This document shows positions 46,869-55,604 of a stretch of 64,000 bases of DNA, piece after piece. The translations under genes were made by a program, and so were the position numbers. Under the pieces are notes generated by a model, which saw only the letters and a program-made list of their open reading frames with translations, did not search any database and was not told where the DNA came from. Within the stretch, counting starts at the first letter, position 1, and each line of letters starts with the position of its first letter. The stretch comes from an uncultured Paracoccaceae bacterium (lineage in GTDB: Bacteria > Pseudomonadota > Alphaproteobacteria > Rhodobacterales > Rhodobacteraceae), in contig CANLSM010000003.1 in assembly GCA_947493745.1 (NCBI GenBank), positions 1-64,000 on the forward strand, given 5' to 3'.

Positions 46869-47830
46869 GCCGGATCGGGGTGATCGGGGCAGGAGCTTTC
46901 GGGACCGCGCTTGGTATTTGCTTTGCCCGCAAGACCCCGACGCTGCTTTGGGCGCGCGATGCGGAGCAGGCGGCCTGCATGCAGCGGGAGCGCCGGAACT
47001 TCAAGCGTCTTCCGGGAGCCACTCTGCCCGAAGGTCTGACGGCAACCGGTGAACTGCCTGATCTGTCGGATGCGGAGATTCTGGTGCTCGCGCTTCCGGC
47101 GCAGATGACGGCGTCCTTTCTGAACGCAAGCGGACGGGATCTGCCTGACGTGCCGGTTGTGCTCGCTGCCAAGGGCATCTCGGTGGACGGGCTTGAATTG
47201 CAGACCGATATCGCGTCCAGATGGCTTGCCGCGCCGCTTGCGGTGCTGACCGGCCCCGGTTTTGCGTCTGAAATCGCAAACGGTTTGCCGACGGCCCTGA
47301 CCCTGGCGGCGCGGGACCGGAAGATTGGCCGGAACCTGCAAGAGGCCCTTTCGACCGAGACGCTCCGGCTTTATCTCAGCAGCGATCCTGTTGGCGCACA
47401 GATCGGTGGCGCGCTGAAGAACGTCATTGCGTTGGCCTGTGGCATCGCCATTGGCTCCGGTCTGGGCGAAAGCGCCCGCGCGGCGCTGATGACCCGCGGC
47501 TTTTTCGAGATGTCCCGGCTCGCGCTGGCCATGGGCGGGCAGGCGGAAACGCTCTCGGGTCTCTCCGGGCTTGGTGATCTGGCGTTGACTTGTGGGACCG
47601 AGCAGTCGCGCAACTTCTCTGCCGGGCTACGGTTTGGTCAGGCCGGTCAGGTCTCGCCCGGCACCACGGTCGAGGGGCTCGCGACCGCGCGTGCCGCATC
47701 TGCCCTTGCAGACAGCGAAGCCATCGAGATGCCCATCGTGCGCGCCGTCTCGGCTATTCTGGATGGCCAGATATCAGTGTCATCTGCTATGCAGGACCTG
47801 CTGAGCCGCCCCTTGAAGGAGGAACACTGA
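46865..47830 (+). CDS. gpsA: Glycerol-3-phosphate dehydrogenase [NAD(P)+]
   Basis: A 321-residue enzyme supplying glycerol 3-phosphate for phospholipids. It has [20 protein letters not shown] (Rossmann loop), [37 protein letters not shown] and [21 protein letters not shown] with the catalytic Lys. The start is GTG overlapping the tsaD stop; the long frame further upstream is antisense-phase tsaD and not coding. YciI and EVE genes follow closely. Confidence 0.95.
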   Translation: MSRIGVIGAGAFGTALGICFARKTPTLLWARDAEQAACMQRERRNFKRLPGATLPEGLTATGELPDLSDAEILVLALPAQMTASFLNASGRDLPDVPVVLAAKGISVDGLELQTDIASRWLAAPLAVLTGPGFASEIANGLPTALTLAARDRKIGRNLQEALSTETLRLYLSSDPVGAQIGGALKNVIALACGIAIGSGLGESARAALMTRGFFEMSRLALAMGGQAETLSGLSGLGDLALTCGTEQSRNFSAGLRFGQAGQVSPGTTVEGLATARAASALADSEAIEMPIVRAVSAILDGQISVSSAMQDLLSRPLKEEH

Positions 47831-47833
47831 CGG

Positions 47834-48103
47834 ATGCCTTTCGCTCTGATCTGTAACGACAAACCGGACCATCTTGAGACAAGAAAGGCCAATCGGGACG
47901 CGCATCTTTCCTACGTCGCCGAGACCGGTCTGGTGACCTTTGCGGGACCGTTTCTGGATGACGCGGGCGCGATGAACGGTTCGTTCATCCTGCTTGATGT
48001 GGCCGACAGGACAGCGGCGGAGAATTGGGCGGCAAAGGACCCCTATGCCATGGCCGGGCTTTTCGCATCCGTTGAAATCCGGCCCTTCAAACAGGTGATA
48101 TGA
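47834..48103 (+). CDS. YciI family protein
   Basis: An 89-residue ferredoxin-like fold protein. It opens PFALICNDKPDHLETRKANRDAHLSYV, with the conserved His/Asp pair of the family, and later has FILLDVADRTAAENWAAKDPYAM. YciI relatives include enzymes and putative catalytic dimers, but no specific reaction can be named. It sits 3 bp after gpsA and overlaps the EVE gene by 4 bp. Confidence 0.9.
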   Translation: MPFALICNDKPDHLETRKANRDAHLSYVAETGLVTFAGPFLDDAGAMNGSFILLDVADRTAAENWAAKDPYAMAGLFASVEIRPFKQVI

Positions 48104-48519
48104 TGCAGTACTGGCTTTTCAAATCCGAACCGAACACATGGTCATGGGACGACCAGGTTGCCAAGGGCGAGGCCGGTGAGGAATGGGATGGTGTGCGCAA
48201 CTACCAGGCGCGCAATCACATGCGCGACATGGCGCTTGGTGACCTTGGCTTCTTCTATCACTCGATGAAGGAAAAGGCGGTTGTCGGCATCGTGGAGGTC
48301 TGCAAGCTTTGCCACCCTGACAGCACGACCGATGATCCACGCTGGGAATGTGTCGATATCAAAGCCGTCGAGCCGGTGCCGAACCCCGTCACGCTTGACA
48401 TGTGCAAGGCCGAGCCGAAGCTGAAGGACATGGTACTTGTCAACAATTCGCGGCTTTCCGTGCAACCGGTGCGCAAACCGGAATGGGACCTGATCCTGAA
48501 ACTTGGTGGACGCGGATAA
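48100..48519 (+). CDS. EVE domain protein (thymocyte nuclear protein 1-like)
   Basis: A 139-residue single EVE-domain protein. Motifs are YWLFKSEPNTWSWDDQV, GVRNYQARNHMRDM and LGDLGFFYHSMKEKAVVGIVEV. The EVE domain belongs to the PUA-like fold and reads modified bases in DNA or RNA. The adjacent ATGATG gives two start choices. Its coupling to YciI and gpsA is common in alphaproteobacteria and is not evidence for a defence role here. Confidence 0.92.
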   Translation: MMQYWLFKSEPNTWSWDDQVAKGEAGEEWDGVRNYQARNHMRDMALGDLGFFYHSMKEKAVVGIVEVCKLCHPDSTTDDPRWECVDIKAVEPVPNPVTLDMCKAEPKLKDMVLVNNSRLSVQPVRKPEWDLILKLGGRG

Positions 48520-48557
48520 AGCTGCAATACTCCGCCTAGAAACAGGCGGAGGATGTC

Positions 48558-48941
48558 ATGGAGTTCGTATCAGTCTTTGTCGCTGCGGTTGCCAGCTTCG
48601 CGTGGGGTGCCGTCTGGTATTCCACAATGGCAAATCCATGGATGGCGGCAGCCGGGATCACCAAGGAGGAAGTCAATCAGCGCGATCCCAAGCCGTTCAT
48701 CATCGGCTTTGTCGGGTCGATTCTGGTTGCCGGAATGATGCGCCATATCTTTGCGTCCTCGGGCGTGTCCGGCATTGGTGAGGGCGCGCTCAGCGGTGCC
48801 GGTCTGGGGGCGTTCATCGCCCTGCCGTGGCTTGCGACCTGTTACGGGTTCTCCAACCGGCCGATGGCGCTCACGGTGATCGACGGGACCTATACCATCG
48901 TCGGGGCGACGATCATGGGCATTGTGCTGACACTGCTTTAG
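48558..48941 (+). CDS. DUF1761 family membrane protein
   Basis: A 127-residue membrane protein with four predicted hydrophobic segments. The first contains the family motif ASFAWGAVWYSTMANPWMAAAG, and the last ends GATIMGIVLTLL. DUF1761 has no assigned function. The SD GGAGG lies 4-8 nt before the ATG. Its stop codon overlaps the convergent extensin-like gene by 4 bp, leaving no room for a separate terminator. Confidence 0.85.
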   Translation: MEFVSVFVAAVASFAWGAVWYSTMANPWMAAAGITKEEVNQRDPKPFIIGFVGSILVAGMMRHIFASSGVSGIGEGALSGAGLGAFIALPWLATCYGFSNRPMALTVIDGTYTIVGATIMGIVLTLL

Positions 48942-49699
48942 CGACAGGTGCCCCACCGACCTTGCGCGAGGTGGAAGTGATCCGCATGAAGCGCATTATA
49001 GTCCGGTGACAGGACCGTGCGGAACCACCTGCAGGCCCCGTCCCGGACATCGCGCCAGAAGCCTGCGTCGCCACCTCGATCCCATGTGTCTTTCATCCTA
49101 AGGGTTCTGCCATCGGCGAGCACGACCGAAGAAATGTCGATGGCGCGCGCGGTGGCATGGGCGCTCATGATGCGACTTGGGCCCTTGCCTGTCCGCATCG
49201 TGCGGCAGGAATAGCTGCTGTAATGCCCGAGCGCCGCGACCTCCTGCCCGAAATGCGCACGCGCGGCCGGCTGGATGCTGTGACGATCCCACATCGCCAT
49301 GCGCAGCGCGATATCGCACCGGGTGCTCACCGGCCTGAGCGACGCCCGCGCCGCCTTGCTGAGGCGCACGTGGGTGCGGATATGGCATTGCTCGCTTTCT
49401 TCCTGATCCGCAAGCCGTGTGAATGCGGTTCCCGCGTCCTCCAGGGCCGCAAGGCAAAGCTGCGGGTCGGCGGCGGTACGGCTCAGCTTGAAGGTTGTCA
49501 CCGGCGTGATCTCGGCCCGTGGGTCAAGCGGTGTGAACGGGTTCCAAGCGTCGGGCAACTGACCGCTGCCAAGGTAGAGACCCGCAAGCAGGATCATCAG
49601 CGCCACCATCCCGCTGACAAAGGCCATGAGGACACGAAGCGGTTTCCTTGGCGGGCGTTTGGGGGTGTCGGGTTTGGGGCGCAAATGCGGTGGTTTCAT
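48938..49699 (-). CDS. Extensin-like C-terminal domain protein
   Basis: A 253-residue protein with a basic N-terminus and one membrane segment (FVSGMVALMILLAGLYLGSG), so most of it lies in the periplasm. The C-terminal domain has YSCRTMRTGKGPSRIMSAHATA, RAIDISSVVLADG, GACRWF and YNALHADHFHLAQG. The domain resembles peptidase-like (M15/VanY-related) folds with conserved His and Asp. A role in cell-wall handling is inferred, not shown. Confidence 0.85.
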   Translation of the reverse strand: MKPPHLRPKPDTPKRPPRKPLRVLMAFVSGMVALMILLAGLYLGSGQLPDAWNPFTPLDPRAEITPVTTFKLSRTAADPQLCLAALEDAGTAFTRLADQEESEQCHIRTHVRLSKAARASLRPVSTRCDIALRMAMWDRHSIQPAARAHFGQEVAALGHYSSYSCRTMRTGKGPSRIMSAHATARAIDISSVVLADGRTLRMKDTWDRGGDAGFWRDVRDGACRWFRTVLSPDYNALHADHFHLAQGRWGTCR

Positions 49700-49836
49700 C
49701 GGGTATCCAAAGACGGCTGTTGAACGGTGACGGGCGAGCCTGTTGCCATCTGCGACAAGAACAGTCTAGGTTTTGCGCTGCAAGTACTCAATTCAACGGG
49801 CGCGGGTCGGATGACGTTGCGCCCTCGGGAGGATCC

Positions 49837-50871
49837 ATGTCAGTTCACTTCAAGTCCCTGACGGCTGCAGCCCTCGCCCTGGCGCTTGGTGCCGGTGCCG
49901 GTCTGGCTCAGGACGTCACACTGCGTTTTCAGCATTTCATCTCACCCAAAGGGTCGGTTCCGGCAAGGTTCATGGAGCCCTGGGCGGAAAAGGTCATGGA
50001 AGAAAGCGGCGGCCGCATCAAGATAGAGCTCTATCCCGGCATGCAACTGGGCGGCTCGCCCCCCTCCCTTTATGACCAGATCCGCGATGGCGTGATTGAT
50101 GGCGGATGGGCGATCCCGTCCTACACGCCGGGCCGTTTCCCGGAATCAGAAGCGTTCGAGCTCCCGTTCATGAGTTCGATGAGCGGTGAGGCGACCTCTC
50201 GTGCGGCCTGGGAATACACCCAGAAATACATGGGCGAGCGGTTCTCGGACGTGCATCTTCTGGCGGTCCATGTGCATGGTCCCGGCGTCATCCACAAGCG
50301 CGGTGCGCCGATCAAGATGGTCGAGGACTTCAACGGGTTGAAACTGCGCGGACCGTCGCGTCAGGCCAATGCGCTGCTGGAAGCGATGGGTGCGACGCCG
50401 GTCGGCATGCCGGTGCCCGCGTTCCCCGAGGCCCTGTCCAAAGGTGTCGTCGATGGCGGTGTGATCCCATGGGAGATCGTGCCCCCGCTCAAGGTGCATG
50501 AACTGGCCGACAGCCATACCGAGATCGGCGGTGACCGTGCGCTTTACAACACCTACTTCATCTGGGCCATGAACAAGGCGAGCTATGAGCGCCTGCCTGA
50601 CGATCTGAAAGCCATCATCGATGCCAATTCCGGGATTGATGCATCAGCCTGGGCCGGGCGTGCCATGGATGAAGGCGATGAGGTCGGGCTGGATATCACC
50701 AGGTCTGCGGGCAACGAGGTCCACACACTCTCCGAAGAGGAGCTCGCCCGGATCAAGGCCATGGGCGCCGAGTTGACGGCCGCCTGGGTCGAGGAGATGA
50801 CCGCCAAGGGGCTCGACGGGGCTGCCATGGTCGCTGATGCCGAGGCGATGGTTGCCAAATACGACCAGTAA
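49837..50871 (+). CDS. dctP: TRAP transporter substrate-binding protein DctP
   Basis: A 344-residue periplasmic binding protein. A cleaved signal peptide (LTAAALALALGAGAGLAQ) is followed by LRFQHFISPKGSVPARFMEP and later GLKLRGPSRQANALLEAMGATP, with the conserved Arg that binds the carboxylate ligand. FPEALSKGVVDGGVIPWEI is typical of DctP. The ligand cannot be read off. GGAGG lies 6 nt before the ATG. A terminator-like hairpin separates it from the rest of the operon. Confidence 0.93.
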   Translation: MSVHFKSLTAAALALALGAGAGLAQDVTLRFQHFISPKGSVPARFMEPWAEKVMEESGGRIKIELYPGMQLGGSPPSLYDQIRDGVIDGGWAIPSYTPGRFPESEAFELPFMSSMSGEATSRAAWEYTQKYMGERFSDVHLLAVHVHGPGVIHKRGAPIKMVEDFNGLKLRGPSRQANALLEAMGATPVGMPVPAFPEALSKGVVDGGVIPWEIVPPLKVHELADSHTEIGGDRALYNTYFIWAMNKASYERLPDDLKAIIDANSGIDASAWAGRAMDEGDEVGLDITRSAGNEVHTLSEEELARIKAMGAELTAAWVEEMTAKGLDGAAMVADAEAMVAKYDQ

Positions 50872-50889
50872 GCCGTAAATGCCAATGAG

Positions 50890-50917
50890 GGGCCGCGCCG
50901 GTAGGGGCGGCCCTTTT
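50890..50917 (+). terminator. Attenuator-like hairpin after dctP
   Basis: A 7-bp GC stem GGGCCGC / GCGGCCC with a 10-nt loop is followed by TTTT, between dctP and the monooxygenase gene. Partial termination here would leave the binding protein at a higher level than the membrane parts. Confidence 0.7.
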
Positions 50918-50931
50918 GCATGGAGGGACAG

Positions 50932-52179
50932 GTGAGCGTCATCATCGCGGGGGGCGGTATCGGCGGGCTGGCGCTTGCGCTCAGCCTGCATCAGATCGGC
51001 GTACCGGTGCGGGTCCTCGAACGGGTCGAGCGGATCCGGCCATTGGGCGTCGGCATCAACCTGCAGCCCCATGCGGTGCGGGAACTGACGGAGTTGGGCC
51101 TGCTCGACGAACTCGACAAGATCGGCCTGAGAACGGCAGAGGTCGCCTATTTCTCAAAGCACGGCAAGCCGATCTGGTCCGAGCCGCGCGGCGAGGCAGC
51201 CGGTTACCGCTGGCCGCAGTTTTCCATCCATCGGGGCGCGTTGCAGATGCTTCTGCTGCGCAGCGTGCAGGAACGGATGCCGACCGGCACACTGCGGACA
51301 GGTGCGATGGTCACGGACTGGACAAGCGGACCAGACGGCGTGGACGTTGCGGTTGAGACCTCTTCGGGAACCGAGACGCTGGCCGGCGATTTGCTGATCG
51401 CGGTCGATGGCATCCACTCGACCATCCGCGCCAAGCTCTATCCAGACGAGGGCGGCCCGGCCTGGGGCGGGACCGTTATGTGGCGCGGCGTGACCCGCGG
51501 CCCACGATACCTGACCGGGCGCAGCATTGCCTTTGCGGGCACGAAACGGGTGAAATGGGTCGGGTATCCGATTGCCGACACGGACAATGGCTCGCTGATC
51601 AACTGGATCGCCGACCTGCATTTCCCAAAGGATCATCTGTGGCGCAAGGAGGACTGGAACCGGCAGGGTGTGCTGGACGACTTCCTGCCAAGATTTGCTG
51701 ACTGGCACTTCCCGTGGCTCGACATTCCGCTGACGATCCGCTCTGCCGATCAGATACTGGAATATCCGATGGTGGACCGGGACCCGCTGGAGAGATGGAC
51801 CTTCGACCGGGTGACCCTGCTCGGCGATGCCGCCCATGCGATGTATCCCATCGGCTCAAACGGTGCGTCTCAGGCCATTCTGGATGCGCGCGTGCTGGCG
51901 CGCGAGATTGCACAGCACGGGCCGACCGAGGCGGCGCTTCAGGCATACGAAGCCACGCGACGGCCAGCAACATCGGCATTAGTGCTTGCCAATCGCTCCG
52001 ATGGGCCCGATCAAGTGCTTGATGTGGTTGACGCCCGCGCGCCGGACGGATTTGTAACCATCGAGGACGTAATGAAGCCCGGAGAGCTGGAAACGATGGC
52101 TGCCGACTACAAGAAGATTGCAGGCATGGACGTCGAGGCCCTGAACGCCCGCGCTTCCATCCTTTCGGCGATATGCTGA
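50932..52179 (+). CDS. FAD-dependent aromatic-type monooxygenase
   Basis: A 415-residue single-component flavin monooxygenase (salicylate/kynurenine hydroxylase type). The FAD loop is VIIAGGGIGGLALALSLHQ; GDLLIAVDGIHSTIRAKL and LLGDAAHAMYPIGSNGASQAI are the second and third conserved blocks. GTG at 50932 is chosen because GGAGGG ends 4 nt upstream; an ATG 4 codons earlier overlaps that SD. Substrate unknown. Placement between dctP and dctQM suggests it acts on the imported compound. Confidence 0.87.
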   Translation: MSVIIAGGGIGGLALALSLHQIGVPVRVLERVERIRPLGVGINLQPHAVRELTELGLLDELDKIGLRTAEVAYFSKHGKPIWSEPRGEAAGYRWPQFSIHRGALQMLLLRSVQERMPTGTLRTGAMVTDWTSGPDGVDVAVETSSGTETLAGDLLIAVDGIHSTIRAKLYPDEGGPAWGGTVMWRGVTRGPRYLTGRSIAFAGTKRVKWVGYPIADTDNGSLINWIADLHFPKDHLWRKEDWNRQGVLDDFLPRFADWHFPWLDIPLTIRSADQILEYPMVDRDPLERWTFDRVTLLGDAAHAMYPIGSNGASQAILDARVLAREIAQHGPTEAALQAYEATRRPATSALVLANRSDGPDQVLDVVDARAPDGFVTIEDVMKPGELETMAADYKKIAGMDVEALNARASILSAIC

Positions 52180-52770
52180 ATGGCTAGCCTCGCCCCTCTT
52201 GCCCTGGGCAAAGTCGAAACGCATCTGGAGCGGCTGACCCGCTGGTTTGCCTATTTCGGCGGCGTTGTTCTGACCCTCATGGGCCTTCTCACCGTGGTTT
52301 CGATCATCGGGCGCGCGCTGATCCCGCTGGGGCTTGGTCCCGTGCCGGGCGATTTTGAACTGGTGGAGATCGGGTGCGCCGTGGCCATCTTCTCCTTCCT
52401 GCCCTATTGCCATCTCAAACGTGGTCACGTGACTGTGGATATCCTTGTGGATCGTTTCCCGAGCCGGATACGGACCTTCCTCGGCCTGGTTGGCGATGTG
52501 CTGATCATGCTGGTCTCGATTGTGATTGCCTGGCGGCTCTGGCTCGGCATGGGCGAGCGCATACCGTTCTTTGAACAATCCACCCGTGATGTGCTTGGCT
52601 TCGGCTACAAGCCGTTCTCCGTGGAGACCACATTCATTCTCGGGCTGCCGGTCTGGTACGGGTATGTCCTGTCGATGATCGCGGCGCTGCTCTTTGTGGT
52701 GACATGTCTGTTCGCGGTCTGGCGGAGCCTCAGCTGGACGCTGGAGGGGCGGGAGGCCGCAAACGCATGA
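52180..52770 (+). CDS. dctQ: TRAP transporter small permease DctQ
   Basis: A 196-residue membrane protein with four hydrophobic helices, the first in FAYFGGVVLTLMGLLTVVSII. GDFELVEIGCAVAIFSFLPYC and KRGHVTVDILVDRFP are typical of DctQ. Its start codon directly follows the monooxygenase stop codon, and it overlaps dctM by 4 bp (ATGA). The C-terminal tail WRSLSWTLEGRE is somewhat longer than the shortest relatives. Confidence 0.92.
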   Translation: MASLAPLALGKVETHLERLTRWFAYFGGVVLTLMGLLTVVSIIGRALIPLGLGPVPGDFELVEIGCAVAIFSFLPYCHLKRGHVTVDILVDRFPSRIRTFLGLVGDVLIMLVSIVIAWRLWLGMGERIPFFEQSTRDVLGFGYKPFSVETTFILGLPVWYGYVLSMIAALLFVVTCLFAVWRSLSWTLEGREAANA

Positions 52771-54092
52771 CCGGCCTTGAGATATCACTGATCGCCTTCG
52801 CACTGATGCTGCTTGCGATCTTTCTGCGGGTGCCCATCGGGGCGGCTATGGCAATCACCGGGTTCTGCGGAACATGGGTGGTGCTTGGCCATCCCAACGC
52901 GGTCCTGGGGCAGCTCAAGGCACTGACCTATGACACGTTCTCGAACTATTCGCTTTCAATCGTACCGCTTTTCCTGCTGATGGGGCAGTTCGCAACCAAG
53001 TCGGGCATGAGCAGTGATCTGTTCCGGGCGGCGGCGGACTGGGTTGGCCACAGGCGCGGAGGTATGGCGGTTGCCGCCGTCGGTGCCTGTGCGGGGTTCG
53101 GGGCTGTCTGTGGCTCGTCGCTGGCGACCGCGTCCACCATGGGGCAGGTGGCCTTGCCCGAGATGCGCAAATACGGCTATTCCAACGCGCTTTCGACCGG
53201 TGTTCTGGCCGCAGGCGGCACGCTTGGCATCCTGATCCCGCCGTCGGTCATCCTGGTGATCTATGCGATCATCACCGAGCAGAACATCGTGAAGATGTTC
53301 CAGGCCGCTCTGATCCCCGGCATCCTTGCCGCCATCGGCTATATGGCGACCGTGTGGATCTATGTCTGGCGCAATCCGTCCTCGGCCCAGCCCGCCCCAC
53401 GCGTGCCGTGGAGCCGCAGGTTTCGCACGCTCTTGCGCATCTGGCCGGTGGTGACGATCTTTCTGTTGGTGATTGGCGGGATCTATGCGGGGATCTTCAC
53501 GCCCACGGAAGGAGCTGCTGTCGGCGCGGTTTCAACAGGCGCATATGGCATCGCGACAGGCGGGATCACGCGGGCTGCCTTTCTCGATTGTATCCTCTCC
53601 ACTGCCTCCTCATCCGCCATGATCTTCTTCATCATCTTCGGCGCGCAGCTCTTCAACACCTTTCTTGCGTTCACACAGACGCCGCAACTGGTCGCTGATT
53701 GGGTGACCGGACAGGGTTTCGCGCCTCTCGTTGTGCTCAGCGCGATGCTGTTCTTCTATCTGGTCTTCGGATGTGTGATGGACTCGCTATCGATGATCCT
53801 GCTGACGATTCCGGTCTTTTTCCCGATCATCGAGGCCCTTGATTTTGGCATGTCGCCGGAGGAAACCGCGATCTGGTTCGGTATTCTTGCGCTGATCGTT
53901 GTCGAGGTGGGTCTGATTACACCGCCGGTTGGCATGAACCTCTTCATCATTCATTCCATGGCGCGCGATGTACCGATGACCCAGACCTATCGCGGGGTTG
54001 CACCCTTTGTGCTGAGCGATTTGATCCGGGTGGTCGTTTTGGTCGGTTTTCCGGGCATCACGCTGTTTCTGGTCCGCCTGGGCGCGGGCTGA
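52767..54092 (+). CDS. dctM: TRAP transporter large permease DctM
   Basis: A 441-residue permease with about 12 membrane segments. Family blocks are SIVPLFLLMGQFATKSGMS, ACAGFGAVCGSSLATASTMG, SNALSTGVLAAGGTLGILIPPS and VVEVGLITPPVGMNLFII. It imports substrate with sodium together with DctQ and DctP. The ATG overlapping dctQ is used; the frame further upstream lies in dctQ. A large hairpin follows the stop codon. Confidence 0.95.
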   Translation: MTGLEISLIAFALMLLAIFLRVPIGAAMAITGFCGTWVVLGHPNAVLGQLKALTYDTFSNYSLSIVPLFLLMGQFATKSGMSSDLFRAAADWVGHRRGGMAVAAVGACAGFGAVCGSSLATASTMGQVALPEMRKYGYSNALSTGVLAAGGTLGILIPPSVILVIYAIITEQNIVKMFQAALIPGILAAIGYMATVWIYVWRNPSSAQPAPRVPWSRRFRTLLRIWPVVTIFLLVIGGIYAGIFTPTEGAAVGAVSTGAYGIATGGITRAAFLDCILSTASSSAMIFFIIFGAQLFNTFLAFTQTPQLVADWVTGQGFAPLVVLSAMLFFYLVFGCVMDSLSMILLTIPVFFPIIEALDFGMSPEETAIWFGILALIVVEVGLITPPVGMNLFIIHSMARDVPMTQTYRGVAPFVLSDLIRVVVLVGFPGITLFLVRLGAG

Positions 54093-54099
54093 TCTGCGG

Positions 54100-54133
54100 A
54101 AAAAAGGGCGGCGCGATGCCCATCACGCCGCCC
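54100..54133 (-). terminator. Bidirectional hairpin after dctM
   Basis: An 8-bp GC stem GGGCGGCG / CGCCGCCC is extended by GATG/CATC across one mismatch. On the minus strand it is followed by TTTTTT, an excellent rho-independent terminator. On the plus strand the T-run is absent, but it follows dctM by 13 bp and may still stop that transcript. The minus-strand partner could be read-through from the repeat-protein gene. Confidence 0.7.
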
Positions 54134-54461
54134 CTTGCACCCACGTACAAAGCTCCTGATCTGGTTGCAGAACCCTCTGACTGCAAATCTGGTCGCATGT
54201 AATCGAAAGCCGTTGCCCCAACTGGATTCCCGATCTGCTGATCCGATCACCGGACAGACCCGGCGCCAAAGCCTTGCACGTGCCCCTCAACCCGTGGCGA
54301 TAACAGAAAACTATGGGATATGAGAAACTGACGGTAGTGCCGTCAAACGAGGCCTTCTAACCCCGAAACCAGCGTCTTTTATCCACCAGATTATCCTTTG
54401 AGGCAAGAAATTAGAGGTGACAAATTAGCTCAAAAGCAGCCCACTTCCGGCGCGGGTCCAT
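54134..54461. other. Non-coding gap between dctM and repeat-protein gene
   Basis: About 330 bp between two terminator hairpins. No frame here has an SD or coding character, and I see no tRNA-like or CRISPR-like structure. Confidence 0.5.
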
Positions 54462-54492
54462 AGAAAAAGCGGACCCCTTGCGAGGCCCGCTT
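54462..54492 (-). terminator. Intrinsic terminator of repeat-protein gene
   Basis: On the minus strand AAGCGG pairs with CCGCTT (54487-54492 and 54467-54472), with further pairing inside, followed by a T-run. It lies 29 bp beyond the stop codon. Confidence 0.7.
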
Positions 54493-54520
54493 CACAACAC
54501 GTCATAAGCTGACGCGAAGA

Positions 54521-55156
54521 TCAGTTGCCGATGATAGCCTTGGCTTTGCGGGCTTTCTCATTGGTCGACTCGTCGCTGCCGAAAATCGACTGCAGTTGGG
54601 ACAGCTGTGTCAGCGATAGCGTTGTTGTGTCGACGTCATCAAGACCGATCTGACCCAATGCGCGCGAAGCAGCCAGTTCCAGCATGTTCAGCTCTTCATT
54701 GATGACCGGACGGTCCTCGATGATCGCGTTCACGCGGCGCGCCTGCTCATTGGTGGATTCACCGCTCTCAAGAACGTTCTTGATCTGGTTGAGCTGTGTC
54801 AGGGAGAGATTGCTCATGATGACGCCTTCAACGCCGATCTTCTCCAGCGAGCGGGTCACGGACAACTCAAGCATGCCAAGCTGCTCGGTGATGATCGGGC
54901 CGTCATCGACGATTGCGCGAACGCGCTGAGCTTTGTTCGTGGTCGACTCGCTGGATTCCAGCACGTTCTTGATCTGTGCAAGCTGTGCGAAGGTCAGCGT
55001 AGACGTATCCACGTCAACGTTGATGGCGCTCAGGCCACGGTTGAGGGCTGTCTCCAGCATGCTCAACTCCTGATCCATTGCGACAGCGGGCATTGCAACG
55101 AGTGATGCGGTCGAAAGAGCGACTGCGGTGGTCAAAGATACGAGAGTGCGTTTCAT
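54521..55156 (-). CDS. Exported protein of three tandem ~60-residue repeats, unknown
   Basis: A 211-residue protein with a clear Sec signal (LVSLTTAVALSTASLVAMPAVA, cleavage near residue 26). The mature part is three repeats at about 28-85, 90-148 and 152-210. Each has an ML-E-x-x-x-R-x-L helix, then TLTFAQLAQIKNVLESSEST or a close variant, and ends in K/R-R-V-x-AI. The third repeat diverges most (SIFGSDEST). There are no cysteines and no membrane anchor. I do not recognise the family. Direct repeats lie in its promoter region. Confidence 0.8.
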   Translation of the reverse strand: MKRTLVSLTTAVALSTASLVAMPAVAMDQELSMLETALNRGLSAINVDVDTSTLTFAQLAQIKNVLESSESTTNKAQRVRAIVDDGPIITEQLGMLELSVTRSLEKIGVEGVIMSNLSLTQLNQIKNVLESGESTNEQARRVNAIIEDRPVINEELNMLELAASRALGQIGLDDVDTTTLSLTQLSQLQSIFGSDESTNEKARKAKAIIGN

Positions 55157-55545
55157 GTTTTTTCCTCACATTTTTCTCAATGTCCCCACCGAACGATTGC
55201 GGCGAGTGAGGCCAAGCTACTCAGAAACCGTATGCTCTCAATTCACGTTGAAATTCACGCAAAGTCACAGAAACTTGGGATTGACATGATGTTTCCGTGA
55301 TCGTGCTCACGAGTCATCACAGGCCGGGAAATCAAGGCGCCGTAACGTGTACAGTCCGAAACGGCACGTTCTGTAACAATTATCACGCGCAGCATTTTCG
55401 CGATTTGAAACATGTGAGCTTTGTGTCAGCAACCGAATGCGCGCATTTGACAATGTTTCATCCCCTCACATTTTTTTAGTAACGAAATCCTACAGATATC
55501 TGACGGGGCCGTGATCGAGTGTGTCGCTGACAGATGCCTTGAGAC
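55157..55545. other. Promoter region of the repeat-protein gene
   Basis: About 390 bp with lower GC than its surroundings and no credible gene. It contains two ATTCACG copies 12 bp apart (55241-55247 and 55253-55259) and the palindrome TCGTG-CT-CACGA at 55301-55312. These probably belong to the promoter of the exported repeat protein on the minus strand. The distal part runs to the msrB-like terminator. Confidence 0.5.
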
Positions 55546-55574
55546 AAAAAAAAGGCCCCTCCGGCAGAGGGGCC
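55546..55574 (-). terminator. Intrinsic terminator of msrB-like gene
   Basis: On the minus strand an 8-bp stem, GGCCCCTC / GAGGGGCC, with a 5-nt loop is followed by an 8-base T-run. It lies 30 bp beyond the stop codon. Confidence 0.9.
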
Positions 55575-55604
55575 AGCGAAGTCTGGATGCGGGCCGGATG
55601 GATC

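Noticed and set aside
48100-48519. EVE domain protein as part of a modified-base defence system
   Set aside because: Its neighbours are gpsA, YciI and DUF1761, with no nuclease, methyltransferase or other defence gene, so a housekeeping role is more likely.
55297-55479. A 60-residue plus-strand ORF in the gap before the msrB-like terminator
   Set aside because: It has no ribosome site, its composition is atypical and it overlaps the likely promoter elements of the repeat-protein gene.
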